Assembly: GCA_016794425.1 (NCBI GenBank)
Contig: JAEUHR010000015.1
Location: forward strand, 1-46,226
From: Planctomycetota bacterium
Lineage (GTDB): Bacteria; Planctomycetota; UBA1135; UBA2386
Length of the DNA: 46,226 bases
Reading direction: 5' to 3'
The notes beneath the pieces were generated by a model. It was not told the DNA's origin and made no database searches. It saw only the letters and a list, made by a program, of their open reading frames with translations. Below are positions 19,637 through 28,129 of the stretch, one piece after another. Position 1 is the first letter of the stretch; the number at the start of each line of letters is the position of its first letter. Position numbers and translations under genes: made by a program.

Positions 19637-20221
19637 ATGCGATTCCCGTTGCTCACCGCCGCGCTCGCGGCCCTCACGTTCGCCCTCCCCACCACCGCCC
19701 AGGACGTCAAGGTCTACGGCGGCCAGAGCCAACGCGCCTGCAGCACGCTGGTGCTGTTCGGCGACAACATCATGGCCGGCATCACCGTCACGCACGGCCA
19801 GCCGGAGTGGAAGGCCGAGTACGACGGCATGCTCGACAAGCTGAAGGGCAAGCTGAACCGGCTCGGCAAGGACATGTGGACGACGTTGCTGAACAGCGTC
19901 GACATCGAGATCGGCGGCACGAAGATCCCGGCCGGCAGCTGGGTCGTCGGCCTGCACTGCGACCAGGACGGCAAGTTCGCGCTGGCGTTCCTCGACGCCA
20001 CCAAGGCGATGAAGGAAGGCACGATGCCGTTCGGCCCGCAGAAGTGGACGCCGGACCATGTCGCGCCGCTCGAGCTGAAGAAGGACGTCGCCACCGAGGC
20101 CGTGCAGAAGATGGAGATCAAGCTGCAGGCCGACGAGAAGGACCCGATGCACGGCACGGTCACGCTGGCCTGGGGCAAGCACCAGCTGGTCGGCCAGCTG
20201 GCGATCCACGCCGGCAAGTGA
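19637..20221 (+). CDS. DUF2911 family secreted protein
   Basis: A 194-residue protein with a signal peptide (about 1-21, ending Thr-Ala-Gln). The mature part has the IEIGGTKIPAGSWVVGLHCD segment and a later VTLAWGKHQL strand, both typical of DUF2911 proteins of planctomycetes and Bacteroidota. These are periplasmic or outer-surface beta-sandwich proteins of unknown function. The ATG at 19637 directly precedes the signal peptide. The gene ends four bases before the stop of the convergent TVP38-type gene. Confidence 0.7.
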   Translation: MRFPLLTAALAALTFALPTTAQDVKVYGGQSQRACSTLVLFGDNIMAGITVTHGQPEWKAEYDGMLDKLKGKLNRLGKDMWTTLLNSVDIEIGGTKIPAGSWVVGLHCDQDGKFALAFLDATKAMKEGTMPFGPQKWTPDHVAPLELKKDVATEAVQKMEIKLQADEKDPMHGTVTLAWGKHQLVGQLAIHAGK

Positions 20222-20225
20222 ACCG

Positions 20226-20930
20226 CTAGCCGTCGGCCGCGGCGCCCGCGCGGCGCCACTGCCGCCGGCCCGCGTGCACGGCCAGCGCCGCCAGCAGCGC
20301 GGCGCCGAACCACGCCGCCGACGCCGGCGGCAGGCTGTCCTGGCGCGCGGCGCGCAGCAGCGCGCCGGCCCAGGCCGACGCGACCGCCACCGGCAGCACG
20401 CCGAACAGCGTGCCGATGCCGACCGCCGCGACCGGCACCGGCGCCACGGCGAGCAGCAGGTTCTGCACCGCGAACGGAAACGGCGCCGCGAGCCGCAGCA
20501 TGACGACACCGCGCGCGGCGCGGCCGTCGCCGCAGGCGCGCCGCACCGCGACCGCGCGCGGCCGCTCGCGCATGAACGCGAACCGCGCGGCGCCGAGCCG
20601 CGGCCAGACCAGTGCGCGCGCCAGCACGGCGCCGACGGCGGTGCCGACCGCGGCCACGGCGGCCCCCGGCACGCCGCCGAACGCGTAGCCGGCGACGAAC
20701 GCAGCGGCCGCCGGCGGCAGCACCGCCAGCGCCGTCGCGGCCGCCACCGAGATCGCGGCCATCGGCAGCCACATCGGCGGCAGCGGCGCGGCCGGCGACC
20801 AGACCGACAGCACGGCCAGCGCGGCGATGCCGCCGGCGGTCTGCGCGACCGCGACGTAGACCGCGATCGGCCACAACGGCCCGAGATCGCGGAGCCCGGC
20901 GGCCAGCGCGGCGCGGATCGGCAGCTTCAC
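20226..20930 (-). CDS. TVP38/TMEM64 (VTT/DedA-like) family membrane protein
   Basis: A 234-residue membrane protein with about five hydrophobic helices. The central part has the VTT-domain pattern: a re-entrant region with Phe-Val-Ala-Gly-Tyr-Ala-Phe-Gly-Gly and, after a charged stretch, the LRLAAPFPFAVQNLL segment. That segment matches the conserved L-R-x-x-P-x-x-P-x-x-x-x-N motif of TVP38 proteins. Some superfamily members move lipids between membrane leaflets. GTG 20930 is the best start before the first helix; a start further upstream would run into the divergent YdcF-type gene. Confidence 0.75.
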   Translation of the reverse strand: MKLPIRAALAAGLRDLGPLWPIAVYVAVAQTAGGIAALAVLSVWSPAAPLPPMWLPMAAISVAAATALAVLPPAAAAFVAGYAFGGVPGAAVAAVGTAVGAVLARALVWPRLGAARFAFMRERPRAVAVRRACGDGRAARGVVMLRLAAPFPFAVQNLLLAVAPVPVAAVGIGTLFGVLPVAVASAWAGALLRAARQDSLPPASAAWFGAALLAALAVHAGRRQWRRAGAAADG

Positions 20931-20990
20931 GGCGCCGTGATAGCGAGCCTGCGCATTGCCCGCCACCGCGACGCGCGTTCCGATGGCGCG

Positions 20991-21731
20991 ATGCACCGCG
21001 CGATCGAGACCCTGCTGCTGCCGCCGGCGTCGGCGCTGTGGCTGCTGCTGCTCGGCGCGCTGCTGCGGCGCCGCTGGCCGCGCCTCGGCCGCGCGACGCT
21101 GGTGTTCGCGGTTGTCTGGTTGTGGCTCGCCGCGACGCCGGCGGTCGGCGGCCTGCTGCTGGGCGCGCTGCAGACGTCCGCGCCGCTGCCGCCGACCGGC
21201 GCACTGCCGCCGGCCGACGCGATCGTCGTGCTCAGCGCCGAAGCGGACCGCGACGGCGCCGAGTACGGCGCGCCGGTCGCCGGCGCGCTGACGATGCAGC
21301 GCCTGCGCTACGGCGCCTGGCTGCAGCGGCGCACCGGGCTGCCGATGCTGACTTCGGGTGGCGTGCCGGGCACCGACCTGCCGTCGCTGGCCGCGCTGAT
21401 GGCCGACGCGGCGCAGCGCGAGTTCGGCGTGCCGGTGCGCTGGCGCGAGGAGCGTTCGGCGGACACGCGCGAGAACGCGCGCTACTCGGCCGAACTGCTG
21501 CACACAGCCGGCGTGCGCCGCGTGCTGCTGGTGACCAGCGCCTGGCACATGCCGCGCGCCGCCGCGTGCTTCACACGGCAGGGCCTGACCGTCGTGCCGG
21601 CACCGACCGGCTTCCGCGGCCCGGCGTTCACCGGCTGGACCGACCTGGTGCCGCGCTGGAGCGGCCTGCGTGACACCTGCCTCGCGCTGCACGAACTCGG
21701 CGGCGCGCTGGCCTACGCACTCGGCGACTGA
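20991..21731 (+). CDS. YdcF/ElyC-type (DUF218) membrane protein
   Basis: A 246-residue protein with two N-terminal hydrophobic helices and a DUF218 domain. Diagnostic segments are ADAIVVLSAEAD at the start of the domain, MLTSGGVPG, EERSADTRENA and VLLVTSAWHMPRA. The family includes ElyC, involved in envelope lipid-carrier homeostasis, and YdcF. ATG 20991 starts just before the first helix. It is divergent from the TVP38-type gene with about 60 bases between them. No specific reaction can be assigned. Confidence 0.85.
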   Translation: MHRAIETLLLPPASALWLLLLGALLRRRWPRLGRATLVFAVVWLWLAATPAVGGLLLGALQTSAPLPPTGALPPADAIVVLSAEADRDGAEYGAPVAGALTMQRLRYGAWLQRRTGLPMLTSGGVPGTDLPSLAALMADAAQREFGVPVRWREERSADTRENARYSAELLHTAGVRRVLLVTSAWHMPRAAACFTRQGLTVVPAPTGFRGPAFTGWTDLVPRWSGLRDTCLALHELGGALAYALGD

Positions 21732-21759
21732 CCTTGGCGCCAGCTTCACCGGGTCTTCG

Positions 21760-21773
21760 CCGCCGATCGGCGG
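21760..21773. promoter_or_regulatory. Perfect 14-bp palindrome upstream of pyruvate kinase
   Basis: CCGCCGATCGGCGG is a perfect palindrome without spacer, ending 19 bases before the pyruvate kinase start at 21793. Position and symmetry fit a dimeric repressor site. It could equally be a short hairpin after the upstream ydcF-type gene. No regulator can be named. Confidence 0.4.
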
Positions 21774-21792
21774 TCCGTGGGAACATGCCGCG

Positions 21793-23655
21793 ATGCCCGC
21801 CCGCTTCCACCCGGACCGCCTGCAGGCCGCCCTGGCCGAGATCGAGCACCTGCTGACCGAGACCGACGCGATCACGGACGCCCGGCGCGCGGCGATCGAG
21901 GCCGTGCCGGCCGCGCGCCGAGCGAGCGCCGCGAACCTCGCCCACTACCTGGCCCTCCGCTCGCACGACCTGCGGCCGCTGCAGCGCGAACTGCGCGCAC
22001 TCGCCCTGTCGTCGCTGGGTCGGCTCGAGGGCAACGTGGTCGACACGCTGCTGGGCGTGCGGCTCGCGCTGCTCGGGCTGCTCGGCCGCCTGCCGAGCGC
22101 CGACACTTCGGCTTCGGCGCCGATCTCGGGCGACGAAGCCGACCGGCTGCTCGCCACCCACGCCGCCGAACTGCTCGGACCGCGACCGGCCGCCCGCGAC
22201 ACGCGGATCATGGTCACGCTGCCCGCCACCGTCGACCACGGCACGCTGTGCCAGATGCTGCAGGCCGGCATGGACGTGGCGCGCGTCAACCTGGCCCACG
22301 ACGCGGCTGCCACCTGGGACCAGCTCGCGTCGGACCTGCGCCGCGCCGAACGCGACACCGGCCGCGCCTGCCGCCTGCTGGTCGACCTGCCGGGGCCGAA
22401 GCTGCGCACCGGCGCGATCGAACCCGGCCCCGAAGTCGTTCGCGTGCGCCCCGAACGCGACGTGGTCGGCGCGGTGGTCCGGCGCGCGACGGTGCGGTTC
22501 CACGACCCGGGCGCTGGCGGCGAACCAGCGGTCGCCGGCGTGCCGACGATCCCGCTGGCGACGCCGCTGCTGCACGCGGCGACCGCCGGCGACGAGCTGA
22601 TCGTCGAGGACACGCGCGGACGGCGGCGCACGTTCGTCGTCGAACACGTGCACGGCGGCACGTGCCTCGCGACGGCCGACCGCACCGCCTACCTCGGCAG
22701 CGCATGCCGCGCCTCGCTGCGGCGCGGCATCACGGTGCTGGGCACCACCCACCTCGGCCGACTGCCGGCGCTGCCCGGCCAGATCGAATTGCGCGTCGGC
22801 GACGTGCTGGTCGTGACGCGCGACCAGGTGCCGGGTGCTGCGGGACGCCCCACCGCCGACGGCCGCGGCACACCGCCCCGCGTGCCGTGCACGCTGCCGG
22901 AGGTCTTCGACGACGTGCGCGTCGACCAGCGGATCCTGTTCGACGACGGCCGGATCACCGGCATCGTGACGGCCCACGACGGCACTGCGCTGCGCGTGCG
23001 CATCACCGGCACGCCGCCGGGCGGCGGGCGCCTGCGCGCCGAGAAGGGCATCAACCTGCCGGACACCGAACTGACCGCGCCGGCGTTCGGCGCCGCCGAT
23101 CTGCCGCGGATCGACTGGGCCTGCCGGCACGCCGACCTGATCGGCATGTCGTTCGTGCAGCGACCCGCGGACGTGCTGCGCCTGCACGACGAACTGAGCA
23201 GCCGCGGGCGGCCCGACCTCGGCATCCTGCTGAAGATCGAGACGCAGGTCGCGTTCCGCCGCCTGCCGGAGCTGCTGTTCGCCGGCCTGCAGAGCCCCCC
23301 GCTCGGCGTCATGGTGGCCCGCGGCGACCTCGCGGCCGAAGTCGGCTACGCGCGCCTCGCCGAGGTGCAGGAGGAGATCCTGTGGCTGTGCGAGGCGGCG
23401 CACGTGCCGGTCGTCTGGGCCACGCAGGTGCTCGACTCGATGGCGCGCAGCGGCGTGCCGTCGCGCGCCGAGGTCACCGATGCCGCGATGGGCGTGCGGT
23501 CGGAATGCGTGATGCTGAACAAGGGACCCCACGTCGTCGCGACCGTGGAGTTCCTGGCCGACCTGCTCGCGCGCATGCAGCAGCACCACACGAAGAAGCG
23601 CTCCCTGCTGCGCCGCCTGCGCATCGCCGGCGACGCGGTGCACCGCGACACGTGA
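21793..23655 (+). CDS. pyk: Atypical pyruvate kinase with N-terminal helical extension
   Basis: A 620-residue enzyme related to pyruvate kinase (phosphoenolpyruvate + ADP to pyruvate + ATP). Residues 1-140 form a helical extension (HYLALRSHDLRPLQ, SSLGRLEGNVVDTLL) not present in standard enzymes. The barrel begins near 'TRIMVTLP' and has LPGPKLRTG (about 200-208), K481 in LKIET, the metal-binding MVARGDLAAEVG (D512) and ATQVLDSMARSGVPSRAEVTDA. The B-domain region is enlarged (about 215-400). The protein ends after VMLNKG without the usual C-terminal allosteric domain, and the standard SGETA segment is replaced. I recall similar long forms in other bacteria. Whether it works in glycolysis or on another enolpyruvate substrate is open. 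Confidence 0.8.
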   Translation: MPARFHPDRLQAALAEIEHLLTETDAITDARRAAIEAVPAARRASAANLAHYLALRSHDLRPLQRELRALALSSLGRLEGNVVDTLLGVRLALLGLLGRLPSADTSASAPISGDEADRLLATHAAELLGPRPAARDTRIMVTLPATVDHGTLCQMLQAGMDVARVNLAHDAAATWDQLASDLRRAERDTGRACRLLVDLPGPKLRTGAIEPGPEVVRVRPERDVVGAVVRRATVRFHDPGAGGEPAVAGVPTIPLATPLLHAATAGDELIVEDTRGRRRTFVVEHVHGGTCLATADRTAYLGSACRASLRRGITVLGTTHLGRLPALPGQIELRVGDVLVVTRDQVPGAAGRPTADGRGTPPRVPCTLPEVFDDVRVDQRILFDDGRITGIVTAHDGTALRVRITGTPPGGGRLRAEKGINLPDTELTAPAFGAADLPRIDWACRHADLIGMSFVQRPADVLRLHDELSSRGRPDLGILLKIETQVAFRRLPELLFAGLQSPPLGVMVARGDLAAEVGYARLAEVQEEILWLCEAAHVPVVWATQVLDSMARSGVPSRAEVTDAAMGVRSECVMLNKGPHVVATVEFLADLLARMQQHHTKKRSLLRRLRIAGDAVHRDT

Positions 23656-23677
23656 GCAACCGGGCCGGAGATTCCAG

Positions 23678-23705
23678 TTGCAATCCGTGCCCGTCGATGC
23701 ATAGT
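23678..23705 (+). promoter_or_regulatory. Predicted promoter of the arginine operon
   Basis: TTGCAA (23678-23683, four of six matches to TTGACA) and CATAGT (23700-23705, four of six matches to TATAAT) are separated by 16 bases. The -10 lies inside the first ARG-box-like palindrome, so ArgR binding would exclude RNA polymerase. The predicted transcript starts near 23712, leaving almost no leader before the argR start. Confidence 0.45.
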
Positions 23706-23711
23706 TATGCA
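23698..23711. promoter_or_regulatory. ARG-box-like operator 1
   Basis: TGCATA-GT-TATGCA is a perfect 6-bp inverted repeat with the 14-bp core geometry of ARG boxes (consensus core TGAATWWWWATTCA, here with TGCAT half-sites, as I recall for high-GC relatives). It overlaps the predicted -10 and the most upstream ATG of argR. Its centre is 21 bp from that of operator 2. Confidence 0.65.
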
Positions 23712-23718
23712 CGTGGCA

Positions 23719-23732
23719 CGCATATCCATGCA
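23719..23732. promoter_or_regulatory. ARG-box-like operator 2
   Basis: CGCATA-TC-CATGCA keeps five of six positions in each half-site of operator 1. The 21-bp centre spacing puts both boxes on the same helical face, the classic arrangement bound by an ArgR hexamer. It includes the likely argR start codon at 23728. Confidence 0.6.
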
Positions 23733-24192
23733 TGAGCCCGACACGGCCGGACCCGACGCGCGGCGCCAGCGCATCCTGACGCTGCTCGAGCGCGGTCCGA
23801 TCCGCAACCAGAACGAGCTGCAGCAGCGGCTCGCGGCCGACGGCTTCGAGGTCAACCAGGCGACGCTGTCGCGCGACCTGCGCGCGCTCGGCGTGCGCAA
23901 GGCCGCGGCCGGCTACGAGCTGCCGACTGCGCCGCTGTCGCCGCAGACCGCGTACCAGAGCCTCTGGCACGCCGTGCACACCTGGCTGGTCGGCGCCACC
24001 GCGGCGCAGAACCTCGCCGTGTTGCGCACGCCGGCCGGCGGCGCGCAGGCGCTGGGCCTCGCGCTCGACCGCGCCGAGCTGCCGGGTCTGGTCGGCACGA
24101 TCGCCGGCGACGACACCGTGCTGGCGGTCTGCACGACCGCCGCGAAGGCGCGTTCGCTGGTACGGAAGCTGACCGCCGGAGCGCGCCGATGA
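23728..24192 (+). CDS. argR: Arginine repressor ArgR
   Basis: Transcriptional regulator that binds arginine as co-repressor and acts on ARG boxes as a hexamer. The N-terminal winged helix (about 8-70) has [14 protein letters not shown] and the recognition helix [17 protein letters not shown]. The C-terminal oligomerisation domain ends with [18 protein letters not shown], the arginine-binding GTIAGDDT motif. The start is uncertain: ATG 23728 (154 residues) is preferred because the earlier in-frame ATG 23707 and GTG 23713 lie in the operator and promoter region. It heads the arg operon, its own operators lie at its start, and its stop overlaps argC as ATGA. Autoregulation with the operon is the natural reading. 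Confidence 0.9.
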   Translation: MHEPDTAGPDARRQRILTLLERGPIRNQNELQQRLAADGFEVNQATLSRDLRALGVRKAAAGYELPTAPLSPQTAYQSLWHAVHTWLVGATAAQNLAVLRTPAGGAQALGLALDRAELPGLVGTIAGDDTVLAVCTTAAKARSLVRKLTAGARR

Positions 24193-25172
24193 AGAGCGCG
24201 GCGATCGTCGGCGCGTCCGGCTACACCGGGCGCGAGTTGCTGGCGCTGCTGGCGCGGCACCCGCGGCTCCGCGCCGAGGTCGTGATGACCGCGCGGCCGG
24301 GCCAGGCGCCCGAGCCGCCGGCGTTCCCGCACGAACCGCGCATCGATCCGCTCGACCTCGACCGGCTCGACGCGGTCGACGGCGTGTTCCTCTGCACGCC
24401 GCACGGCGCCGCCAGCGAGATCGCGCGCGCGGCGCTTCTGCGCGGCAAGCGCGTCGTCGACCTGTCGGCCGACTTCCGGCTGCGCGATCCGGCCGTGCAC
24501 GCGCGCACCTACGGCGCCGCGCACCCGGCGCCCGAACTGCTGCGCTCAGCGGTCTACGGCCTGACCGAGCACGCGCGCGAAGCGGTCGCCGCGGCGCGGC
24601 TGGTCGCGAATCCCGGCTGCTACCCGACGTCGATCCTGCTGCCGCTGCTGCCGCTGTTGCAGGCCGGCCTCGTCGACCCGCAGGCACCGATCGTCGCCGA
24701 CAGCAAGAGCGGCACCTCGGGCGCCGGCAAGGCGCCGAGCGAACGCACGCACTTCGGCAACGTGCACGAGAACTTCCTCGCCTACGGCGTCGGCTCGCAC
24801 CGCCACGCGCCGGAGATCTGGCAGGCGGCCGGCACCGACCGCATCGTCTTCACGCCGCACCTGCTGCCGACGTTCCGCGGCATGCTGTCGACGATCTACG
24901 TGCCGCCGGCGCGCGGCGCCTCGGCCGACGCGATGCGCAGCTGCCTCGCCGAACGCTACGCGCGCGAGCCGTTCGTGCGCGTCTACGACCGCGGCCAGCC
25001 GGAACTGCGCTGCGTGCAGCACGGCAACGAGTGCCACGTCGCGGTGACCGCCAGCGGCCCGCTGGTCGTGCTGGTCGCGGCGATCGACAACCTGCAGAAA
25101 GGCGCCTCGGGCCAGGCGCTGCAGAACATGAACCTGATGCTCGGCCTGCCCGAGACGGACGGGCTGCGATGA
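24189..25172 (+). CDS. argC: N-acetyl-gamma-glutamyl-phosphate reductase
   Basis: Third step of arginine synthesis: NADPH-dependent reduction of N-acetylglutamyl phosphate to the semialdehyde, in the cytosol. A 327-residue protein with an N-terminal Rossmann fold ([15 protein letters not shown]), [10 protein letters not shown] and the catalytic C144 in NPGCYPT. It also has the [11 protein letters not shown] and HRHAPEI segments that carry the substrate-binding and catalytic His region. The length is typical for the shorter ArgC class. The ATG overlaps the argR stop, and the stop overlaps argB as ATGA. Assignment is firm. Confidence 0.96.
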   Translation: MKSAAIVGASGYTGRELLALLARHPRLRAEVVMTARPGQAPEPPAFPHEPRIDPLDLDRLDAVDGVFLCTPHGAASEIARAALLRGKRVVDLSADFRLRDPAVHARTYGAAHPAPELLRSAVYGLTEHAREAVAAARLVANPGCYPTSILLPLLPLLQAGLVDPQAPIVADSKSGTSGAGKAPSERTHFGNVHENFLAYGVGSHRHAPEIWQAAGTDRIVFTPHLLPTFRGMLSTIYVPPARGASADAMRSCLAERYAREPFVRVYDRGQPELRCVQHGNECHVAVTASGPLVVLVAAIDNLQKGASGQALQNMNLMLGLPETDGLR

Positions 25173-25984
25173 GGCTCTTGGTCAAGATCGGCGGCGCGCA
25201 GATCGAGCAACCGGACGCCCGCGCGCGGCTGGGTGCGGCGATCGCGGCGGCGCGGCGGGCCGGCCACGAGCCGATCGTCGTGCACGGCGGCGGCAACCAG
25301 ATCCGCGCGACCTCGCAGGCGATGGGGTTGACCGACCGCTACCACGACGGATTGCGGATCACCGACGCGGCGACCGCCGAGGTCGTGCTGATGGTGCTGG
25401 CCGGCAGCGTGAACCGTACGCTGGTCGCCGCCTTGCAGCGCGCCGGCGTGCCCGCGGTCGGCCTCAGCGGCGCCGACGGCGGCACGTTCACGGCGCAGCC
25501 GCTGCAGCGCCCCGGCGTCGACCTCGGCTTCGTCGGCGCGATCGACCGCGTCGAACCGCGGCTGGTGCTGTCGCTGCTGGCGCAGGGCTACGTGCCGGTG
25601 CTCGCGACCGTCGCGCCGCGCGACGGTGCGGCGCCGGACGAACCGTTCTTCAACCTGAACGCCGACCACGCCGCCGGGCCGCTGTGCCGCGCGTTCGCGT
25701 GCGATGCGGCGCTGTTCCTGACCGACGTGCCCGGCGTGCTCGACGCGCGCGGCGCGCGGCTGCCGGCGCTGACGCCCGGCGACTGCGACGCGCTGGTGCA
25801 GAGCGGCGTCGCGCGCGGCGGCATGCTGCCGAAACTCGACGCGGCGCTGCGTGCGCTGCGCGACCACCCGCGCGCGATCGTCAAGATCGCGCCAGGCGGC
25901 ACCGACGACGCGGTCTGCGCCGCGCTGCGCGCCGACGTCGGCACCCGATTCGTCACCGACCACGAGGCGACCCGAAATGGATGA
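25169..25984 (+). CDS. argB: Acetylglutamate kinase
   Basis: Phosphorylates N-acetylglutamate with ATP, the second step of arginine synthesis. A 271-residue amino-acid-kinase-fold protein with LLVKIGGAQI (phosphate Lys and Gly loop), VHGGGNQI, a GLSGADGG segment, FNLNADHAAG and LTDVPGVLD. It begins directly at the first strand and has no N-terminal extra helix, which is needed for hexamer formation and arginine inhibition in feedback-sensitive enzymes. It is therefore predicted to be arginine-insensitive, like the Escherichia coli type (inference). Start ATG 25169 is fixed by the ATGA overlap with argC. Confidence 0.95.
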   Translation: MRLLVKIGGAQIEQPDARARLGAAIAAARRAGHEPIVVHGGGNQIRATSQAMGLTDRYHDGLRITDAATAEVVLMVLAGSVNRTLVAALQRAGVPAVGLSGADGGTFTAQPLQRPGVDLGFVGAIDRVEPRLVLSLLAQGYVPVLATVAPRDGAAPDEPFFNLNADHAAGPLCRAFACDAALFLTDVPGVLDARGARLPALTPGDCDALVQSGVARGGMLPKLDAALRALRDHPRAIVKIAPGGTDDAVCAALRADVGTRFVTDHEATRNG

Positions 25985-27161
25985 GGGCCTGATGAAGACC
26001 TACGCGCGCGCCGACGAGGTGTTCGTCGACGGGCGCGGCGCCGTGCTGCACGACCAGGACGGCCGCGAGTTCCTCGACCTGCTGGCCGGCATCGCGGTCA
26101 GCGCGCTCGGCCACGCGCACCCGGCGCTGGGCGAGGCGCTGCGCGACCAGCTCGGCAAGGTCGTGCACCTCAGCAACCTGTTCCGGCATCCGTACACCGA
26201 GAACGTCGCGCAGCGGCTGTGCCGGCACACCGACATGGCGGCCGCGTTCTTCACCAACTCGGGCACCGAGGCGGTCGAGGCCGCGCTGAAGCTCGCGCGC
26301 AAGGCGATGCACGTGCGCGGCACGCCCGAACGCACGTCGTTCGCGGCGCTCGAGGGCGGCTTCCACGGCCGCTCGCTCGGCGCGTTGTCGCTGACCTGGA
26401 ACGAGAAGTACCGCCAGCCGTTCCGGCCGCTGCAGCCGGTCACCTGGGTGCCGCCCGAGGACACCGCCGCGCTGCGGCGCGTGCTCGAACAGGAGCGGCC
26501 GGCGGCGCTGGTGCTCGAACCGATCCAGGGCGAAGGCGGCATCCGCGAGCTGTCCGGCGACTTCCTGCGCGCGGCGCGCGAACTCTGCACGGCCTTCGGC
26601 ACGTTGCTGGTGCACGACGAGATCCAGTGCGGCTGCGGTCGCACCGGCCGCTTCCTCGCCGCGCAGCACCACGGCGTCGTACCGGACGTCGTCACGCTGG
26701 CGAAGCCGATCGCGGCCGGCCTGCCGATGGGCGCGATGCTGTGCTCGGCGGCGCTGGCCGACACGTTCCAGAAGGGCGAACACGGCTCGACGTTCGCCGG
26801 CGGCCCGCTGGTCTGCCGCGCCGCGACGGTGTTCCTCGACGAGATCGACCGCGGTCTGCTCGACCAGGTCGCGGCGCGCGGCGCCGAACTGCGCTCGGGC
26901 CTCGAACGCCTGCGGCACGAGCTGCCGATCGTGCGCGAGGTCCGCGGCCGCGGCCTGATGCTCGGCCTGCGGCTGTGGCACTCGGCCGACGCCGTGCAGA
27001 AGGCGCTGCACCGCTCAGGCGTGCTGGTCAACTGCACCGCCGGCGACGTGCTGCGCATCGTGCCGCCCTACGTGATCACGAGCGCGCAGGTCCAGGACGC
27101 CCTGGCGACGCTGCGCGCCGTGCTGGCGACGTTCCCGAACGACCCGAAGGAGGTCCACTGA
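25977..27161 (+). CDS. argD: Acetylornithine aminotransferase
   Basis: PLP-dependent transaminase converting N-acetylglutamate semialdehyde and glutamate to N-acetylornithine and 2-oxoglutarate. A 394-residue class III protein with FTNSGTEAVEAALKLARK (PLP phosphate region), GGFHGRSLGALS, VHDEIQCGCGRTG (Asp to the pyridine N) and TLAKPIAAGLPMG with the Schiff-base K243. ATG 25977 overlaps argB by 8 bases; ATG 25992 (MKTYARAD), 8 bases after the argB stop, is the other candidate and looks closer to family starts. It shares one base with argF (TGATG). Confidence 0.95.
   Translation: MDEGLMKTYARADEVFVDGRGAVLHDQDGREFLDLLAGIAVSALGHAHPALGEALRDQLGKVVHLSNLFRHPYTENVAQRLCRHTDMAAAFFTNSGTEAVEAALKLARKAMHVRGTPERTSFAALEGGFHGRSLGALSLTWNEKYRQPFRPLQPVTWVPPEDTAALRRVLEQERPAALVLEPIQGEGGIRELSGDFLRAARELCTAFGTLLVHDEIQCGCGRTGRFLAAQHHGVVPDVVTLAKPIAAGLPMGAMLCSAALADTFQKGEHGSTFAGGPLVCRAATVFLDEIDRGLLDQVAARGAELRSGLERLRHELPIVREVRGRGLMLGLRLWHSADAVQKALHRSGVLVNCTAGDVLRIVPPYVITSAQVQDALATLRAVLATFPNDPKEVH
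27147..27154 (+). promoter_or_regulatory. Perfect Shine-Dalgarno for argF
   Basis: AAGGAGGT ends 6 nt before ATG 27161 and lies in the last codons of argD. It is the strongest ribosome binding site in the operon and confirms the argF start. Confidence 0.75.
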
Positions 27162-28111
27162 TGGCGAAGTCCCCTGCTCTCGACCGCACCCCGCTGTCGG
27201 TCACCGATCTCTTGTGCACGTCGGCGCTGACCGCCGACGACATCGAACGGCTGTTCGCGACCGCGGCCAGACTGAAAGCCGAACGCGACGTGCACACCGA
27301 CGTGCTGAAGCACAAGCGGCTGGCGATGATCTTCGAGAAGGACTCGCTGCGCACGCGGTTCACGTTCGACGTCGGCATGCAGGACCTCGGCGGCTGCGCG
27401 GTCTACATGGACCACCGCGATGCGCGGCTCGGCTCGCGCGAGTCGGTCAAGGACGTGGCGAAGAACCTCGAACGCTGGGTCGATGCGATCGTCGCGCGCA
27501 CGTTCAAGCACAAGGCGCTCGAAGAACTGGCGCAGCACGCCGACATCCCGGTCGTCAACGGCCTGTCGGACTTCGTGCACCCGTGCCAGGCGTTGTCGGA
27601 CTTCTTCACGCTGCGCGAGAAGTGGGGCTCGGTGCGCGGCCGCACACTGACCTACGTCGGCGACGGCAACAACACCTGCCACGCGCTGATCCACACCGCG
27701 GTCAAGCTCGGCACCAACATCCGCGTCTGCTCGCCGGAGGGCTACGAACCGAACGCGCGCGTCGTCAACGAAGCGATGCGCACCGCGGCCGGCACCGGCG
27801 CCGAGGTCGTGATCCTCAACAACCCCGAGGCCGCGGTCGACGGCGCCCACGCGGTCTACACCGACGTCTGGGCCAGCATGGGCCAGGAAGACGAGATCGA
27901 GGAGCGCAACGGCATCTTCGCGGCCTACCAGGTCGACGAGGACCTGATGGCGCGCGCCGAGCGCGGCGCGCTGTTCCTGCACTGCCTGCCCGCCCACCGC
28001 GGCTGGGAGGTCACGCAGGAAGTCATGGATGGCCCGCAGAGCGTCGTCTACGACATCGCCGAGAACCGTCTGCACGTGCAGAAGGCGATCCTCGCGCACC
28101 TGATCCGCTGA
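27161..28111 (+). CDS. argF: Ornithine carbamoyltransferase
   Basis: Makes citrulline from ornithine and carbamoyl phosphate. A 316-residue enzyme with the carbamoyl-phosphate motif SLRTRFTF near residue 62, the HPCQALSD segment near 140, the ornithine-side VWASMGQEDE loop and FLHCLPAHRG near 272 with its reactive Cys. The ending GPQSVVYDIAENRLHVQKAIL is typical of ornithine, rather than N-acetylornithine, carbamoyltransferases. The start is fixed by a perfect Shine-Dalgarno and TGATG coupling to argD. No carbamoyl-phosphate synthase is in the window. Confidence 0.95.
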   Translation: MAKSPALDRTPLSVTDLLCTSALTADDIERLFATAARLKAERDVHTDVLKHKRLAMIFEKDSLRTRFTFDVGMQDLGGCAVYMDHRDARLGSRESVKDVAKNLERWVDAIVARTFKHKALEELAQHADIPVVNGLSDFVHPCQALSDFFTLREKWGSVRGRTLTYVGDGNNTCHALIHTAVKLGTNIRVCSPEGYEPNARVVNEAMRTAAGTGAEVVILNNPEAAVDGAHAVYTDVWASMGQEDEIEERNGIFAAYQVDEDLMARAERGALFLHCLPAHRGWEVTQEVMDGPQSVVYDIAENRLHVQKAILAHLIR

Positions 28112-28129
28112 CCCCGAAGGACTCCACCG

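Noticed and set aside
27161..28111. N-acetylornithine carbamoyltransferase alternative for argF
   Set aside because: The C-terminal FLHCLPAHRG and GPQSVV segments fit ordinary ornithine carbamoyltransferases, and argJ is present to make ornithine.
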